Shown here: positions 63,537 to 64,000 of the stretch, in pieces
Position numbering within the stretch: the stretch's first letter is position 1
Layout: each line of letters starts with the position of its first letter
NCBI RefSeq assembly: GCF_000020005.1
Contig: NC_010718.1
Span: forward strand, 873,001 to 937,000
Origin: Natranaerobius thermophilus JW/NM-WN-LF
GTDB lineage: Bacteria; Bacillota; Natranaerobiia; Natranaerobiales; Natranaerobiaceae
Reading direction: 5' to 3'
DNA length: 64,000 nt
Program-made: the position numbers and the translations under genes
Notes under the pieces: model-generated
The model's database searches: none
What the model saw: the letters and a program-made list of their open reading frames with translations, nothing else
Told to the model about the DNA's origin: nothing

Positions 63537-64000
63537 TTATTTATATATTTCTTTAAGTACTTCTCCAGCATCTCTACCATCAACAGTGTGAACACCATCT
63601 ACCCATTCTAATACTAAATCAAGGTTTTCAGATACCCACTCCTTTGCTACAACATTAGGACTTCGGTTTTTACGACTGTATTCATATATCCATTCACTTT
63701 GTATTTCATTATTAATATCAAACTGCTCAAAAAACTTGTAAAGATTCGGATCATCATCTTTTAAACCTTTTCTAGCAATCGTTCCTACTTTTTCATCTTC
63801 TCCCCAAATTCCTTCCGGGTCGTCTAGATATCTCATATCTAAAACAACATTCATCCAATGGGGTTCCCAACCACTAAAGACAATCCATTCTTCATTGTTC
63901 ATGTAATTTTGAACGTGTTGAATCATGGCTGCAGTACTACTCTCTACTATTTTCCAATCACCTAGATCATAGATATTGTTATCGAAAGCATCAATCATTA
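63537..64000 (-). CDS. Glycine betaine/proline ABC transporter substrate-binding protein, C-terminal part
   Basis: The frame runs off the right edge, so the N-terminus with its signal is missing; the ATG at 63998 is internal. Visible residues show SSTAAMIQHVQNY, WIVFSGWEPHWMN (aromatic-box type binding motif) and VAKEWVSENLDLVLEW, as in OpuAC/ProX-type proteins. Binds glycine betaine or choline outside the cell for osmoprotectant import. Membrane and ATPase partners would lie beyond the window. Confidence 0.88.
   Translation of the reverse strand, partial: MIDAFDNNIYDLGDWKIVESSTAAMIQHVQNYMNNEEWIVFSGWEPHWMNVVLDMRYLDDPEGIWGEDEKVGTIARKGLKDDDPNLYKFFEQFDINNEIQSEWIYEYSRKNRSPNVVAKEWVSENLDLVLEWVDGVHTVDGRDAGEVLKEIYK

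Noticed and set aside
1-64000. tRNA, rRNA, tmRNA or CRISPR arrays
   Set aside because: No cloverleaf-type or conserved RNA sequence was recognised in intergenic regions by eye; a covariance-model scan (Infernal/tRNAscan-SE) would be decisive.

Overview
The window is about 34-36% GC by eye, densely coded, with strong AGGAGG-type ribosome binding sites, frequent TTG/GTG starts and many Rho-independent terminators. It reads as the chromosome of a low-GC anaerobic Firmicute (Clostridia-like). Anaerobic markers are two group B-like [FeFe] hydrogenases, a PAS-linked sensory hydrogenase homologue and a monofunctional CO dehydrogenase. A gerA-type operon implies spore-forming ancestry. A very acidic lipoprotein and a glycine-betaine binding protein at the right edge fit a halophile. 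A Natranaerobius-like organism would match, but that is inference, not something the sequence proves. No tRNA, rRNA or CRISPR array was found.

Layout. 1-3.5 kb: the 3' part of a superfamily 1 helicase-nuclease, then a lipoprotein with three almost identical FMN-binding domains. 3.5-8.2 kb (minus): an Hfs-like hydrogenase cluster (PAS-containing [FeFe]-hydrogenase homologue, SpoIIE-type phosphatase, [2Fe-2S] thioredoxin-like protein, group B hydrogenase) bracketed by an inverted 18-bp motif. 8.5-15.2 kb: addB-addA recombination nuclease. 16-20.3 kb: a MarR/FabT-like regulator with acetyl-CoA carboxylase genes accB, accC and a fused accD-accA, behind a promoter packed with TTTGA/TCAAA palindromes. 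20.3-23.6 kb: small membrane proteins (DUF4190, two DUF2752), a NERD nuclease-related protein and a DUF1540 protein. 23.9-29.3 kb: MFS transporter, purC, a split ThrE-type exporter, htpG.

29.4-40 kb: small membrane proteins, a secreted amidase, orphan cooS, a BaiN-like flavoprotein, and an operon of NCS1 permease, small membrane protein, DUF917 and hydantoinase/oxoprolinase, probably for uptake and ring opening of an unknown heterocycle. 40-48 kb: RarD-like and YdcZ-like transporters, type I pullulanase, an AspT-like transporter, glycerate kinase and a TVP38 protein. 48-52.5 kb (minus): a gerAA-gerAC-(51-aa protein)-gerAB germinant receptor operon. 53-57.7 kb: phospholipase C-like and DUF429 proteins, a flavodoxin, a Tm-1-like/TIM-barrel pair and a pyrimidine-dimer glycosylase. 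57.8-60.6 kb: a second group B hydrogenase behind a Rex-like operator and a second amidase sharing promoter architecture with the first. 60.7-64 kb: pyruvoyl arginine decarboxylase, a CofE-like protein, a complete IS256-family element inserted in the loop of a terminator, and a partial betaine-binding protein.

The most noteworthy observations are the IS256 insertion splitting a terminator, the triple-flavin lipoprotein, the FabT-like operator array, the Rex-like site, the matched amidase promoters, the unlisted germination-operon small protein, and a short sequence resembling the right end (omega RNA hairpin) of an IS200/IS605 element.
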